From DASXUX01 sp036504595 (GTDB lineage Bacteria; Planctomycetota; SZUA-567; H5-PLA8): a DNA stretch of 64,000 nt. The DNA lies in NCBI GenBank assembly GCA_036504595.1, contig DASXUX010000089.1, positions 1-64,000 on the forward strand, in the 5' to 3' direction. Made by a program: the position numbers and the translations under genes. Under the pieces are notes generated by a model. That model worked only from the letters and a program-made list of their open reading frames with translations, did not search any database and had not been told where the DNA came from. Positions 63,688 to 64,000 of this stretch are shown piece by piece (the first letter of the stretch is position 1; every line of letters starts with the position of its first letter).

Positions 63688-64000
63688 CAAATCGATTTAC
63701 CCGGGGGAACCTTGGTTAAAGAACACGTGACGATCTGCACCCTGAACGCGCACGGGGTCTGCCGCTCAACCGCTCAGAGGCACTTTCCAAGTGCGGGTTT
63801 GCCGCCCCAGGAAAGACGGATAGCCCAAACGGCAAAGTCACTTTGGGAAAAGGCTATCGAGGGAAATAGTCTAGTCCAAATGAAATGCTTTGCAAGGTTA
63901 TGACTTTTGAACTTCCCGACATGCATCCCGGATATATACTTCCGCAAAACGCGAGGATCGACTGTGCCGCGAATTATCTCACCGAAGATACCGGTCAAAA
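63688..64000. other. right-edge stretch without a confident gene
   Basis: Upstream region of the radical SAM gene. Short minus- and plus-strand frames here have no ribosome binding site or domain. A GTG at 63964 with GAGGATCGACT before it could begin a plus-strand gene (PRIISPKIPVK) running off the window, but 12 codons are too few to judge. Confidence 0.35.

Noticed and set aside
63774..63998. 74-codon minus-strand gene at the right edge
   Set aside because: No ribosome binding site or recognisable motif; it overlaps the probable promoter of the radical SAM gene.

Overview
The window is about 64 kb of moderately GC-rich bacterial DNA. It carries some 42 protein-coding genes or gene remnants, and I recognised no rRNA, tRNA, CRISPR array or intact insertion sequence. 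The gene set points to the PVC group, most likely Planctomycetota or a close relative. The signs are secreted proteins with a hydrazine-synthase-alpha-like region (one fused to a formylglycine-generating-enzyme domain), a membrane Ser/Thr kinase with a jelly-roll-like ectodomain, a DUF1080-like protein, many secreted carbohydrate-active proteins, and a small peptide with a KLEERIAP N-terminus. The phylum call is inference from gene content only.

Layout. 1-1.0 kb: the start of a PqqD-like/M50 membrane metalloprotease, cut by the window edge, preceded by a Cys-rich KLEERIAP peptide gene. 1.6-9.2 kb: two large secreted proteins, a c-type-haem/FGE fusion and a glycosidase-like protein, separated by 0.8 kb of repeats. 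9.2-12.5 kb: a chromate resistance block (chrB, chrA) flanked by a porin-like gene with an internal stop and a truncated DUF1080-like gene. 12.8-19.1 kb: a GAF/HD-GYP protein, then an overlapping three-gene operon of peroxiredoxin-like lipoprotein, Ser/Thr kinase and AlgE-like porin. 19.1-22.2 kb: cupredoxin, Rieske protein and porin, with a Fur-like palindrome before the porin. 22.2-23.2 kb: a repeat field including a 159-bp tandem duplication. 23.3-30.0 kb: surface polysaccharide genes (WbpB-, WbpD- and WbpA-like enzymes, two glycosyltransferases, an O-antigen-ligase-like protein). 30.2-32.7 kb: folE, a candidate selenoprotein or broken gene with an in-frame UGA, and a zinc-ribbon protein. 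32.9-43.3 kb: three secreted glycan-related proteins of 1737, 1075 and 564 aa. 43.5-50.0 kb: a 2-oxoacid (probably pyruvate) dehydrogenase locus with E3 and E2 on the minus strand, and a DeoR regulator plus fused E1 alpha-beta on the plus strand. 50.3-63.7 kb: small and housekeeping genes (YacP-like nuclease, GH10 xylanase, second HzsA-like protein, class II aldolase, DUF456 protein, methionyl-tRNA synthetase, alpha/beta hydrolase, sugar isomerase, B12-dependent radical SAM enzyme).

The genes fit a polysaccharide-degrading heterotroph that feeds sugars to acetyl-CoA, builds a uronate-type surface glycan and displays large secreted binding proteins.

The observations I rate highest are: (1) an in-frame UGA at 31151-31153 with a well-placed SECIS-like hairpin and a U-x-C arrangement; (2) the KLEERIAP peptide next to a PqqD-M50 protein, which looks like a peptide maturation and export locus; (3) GC-rich palindromic elements inserted in frame in at least seven places in unrelated coding sequences; (4) a dispersed repeat built on ATGTGCACTTTTTTACAG.
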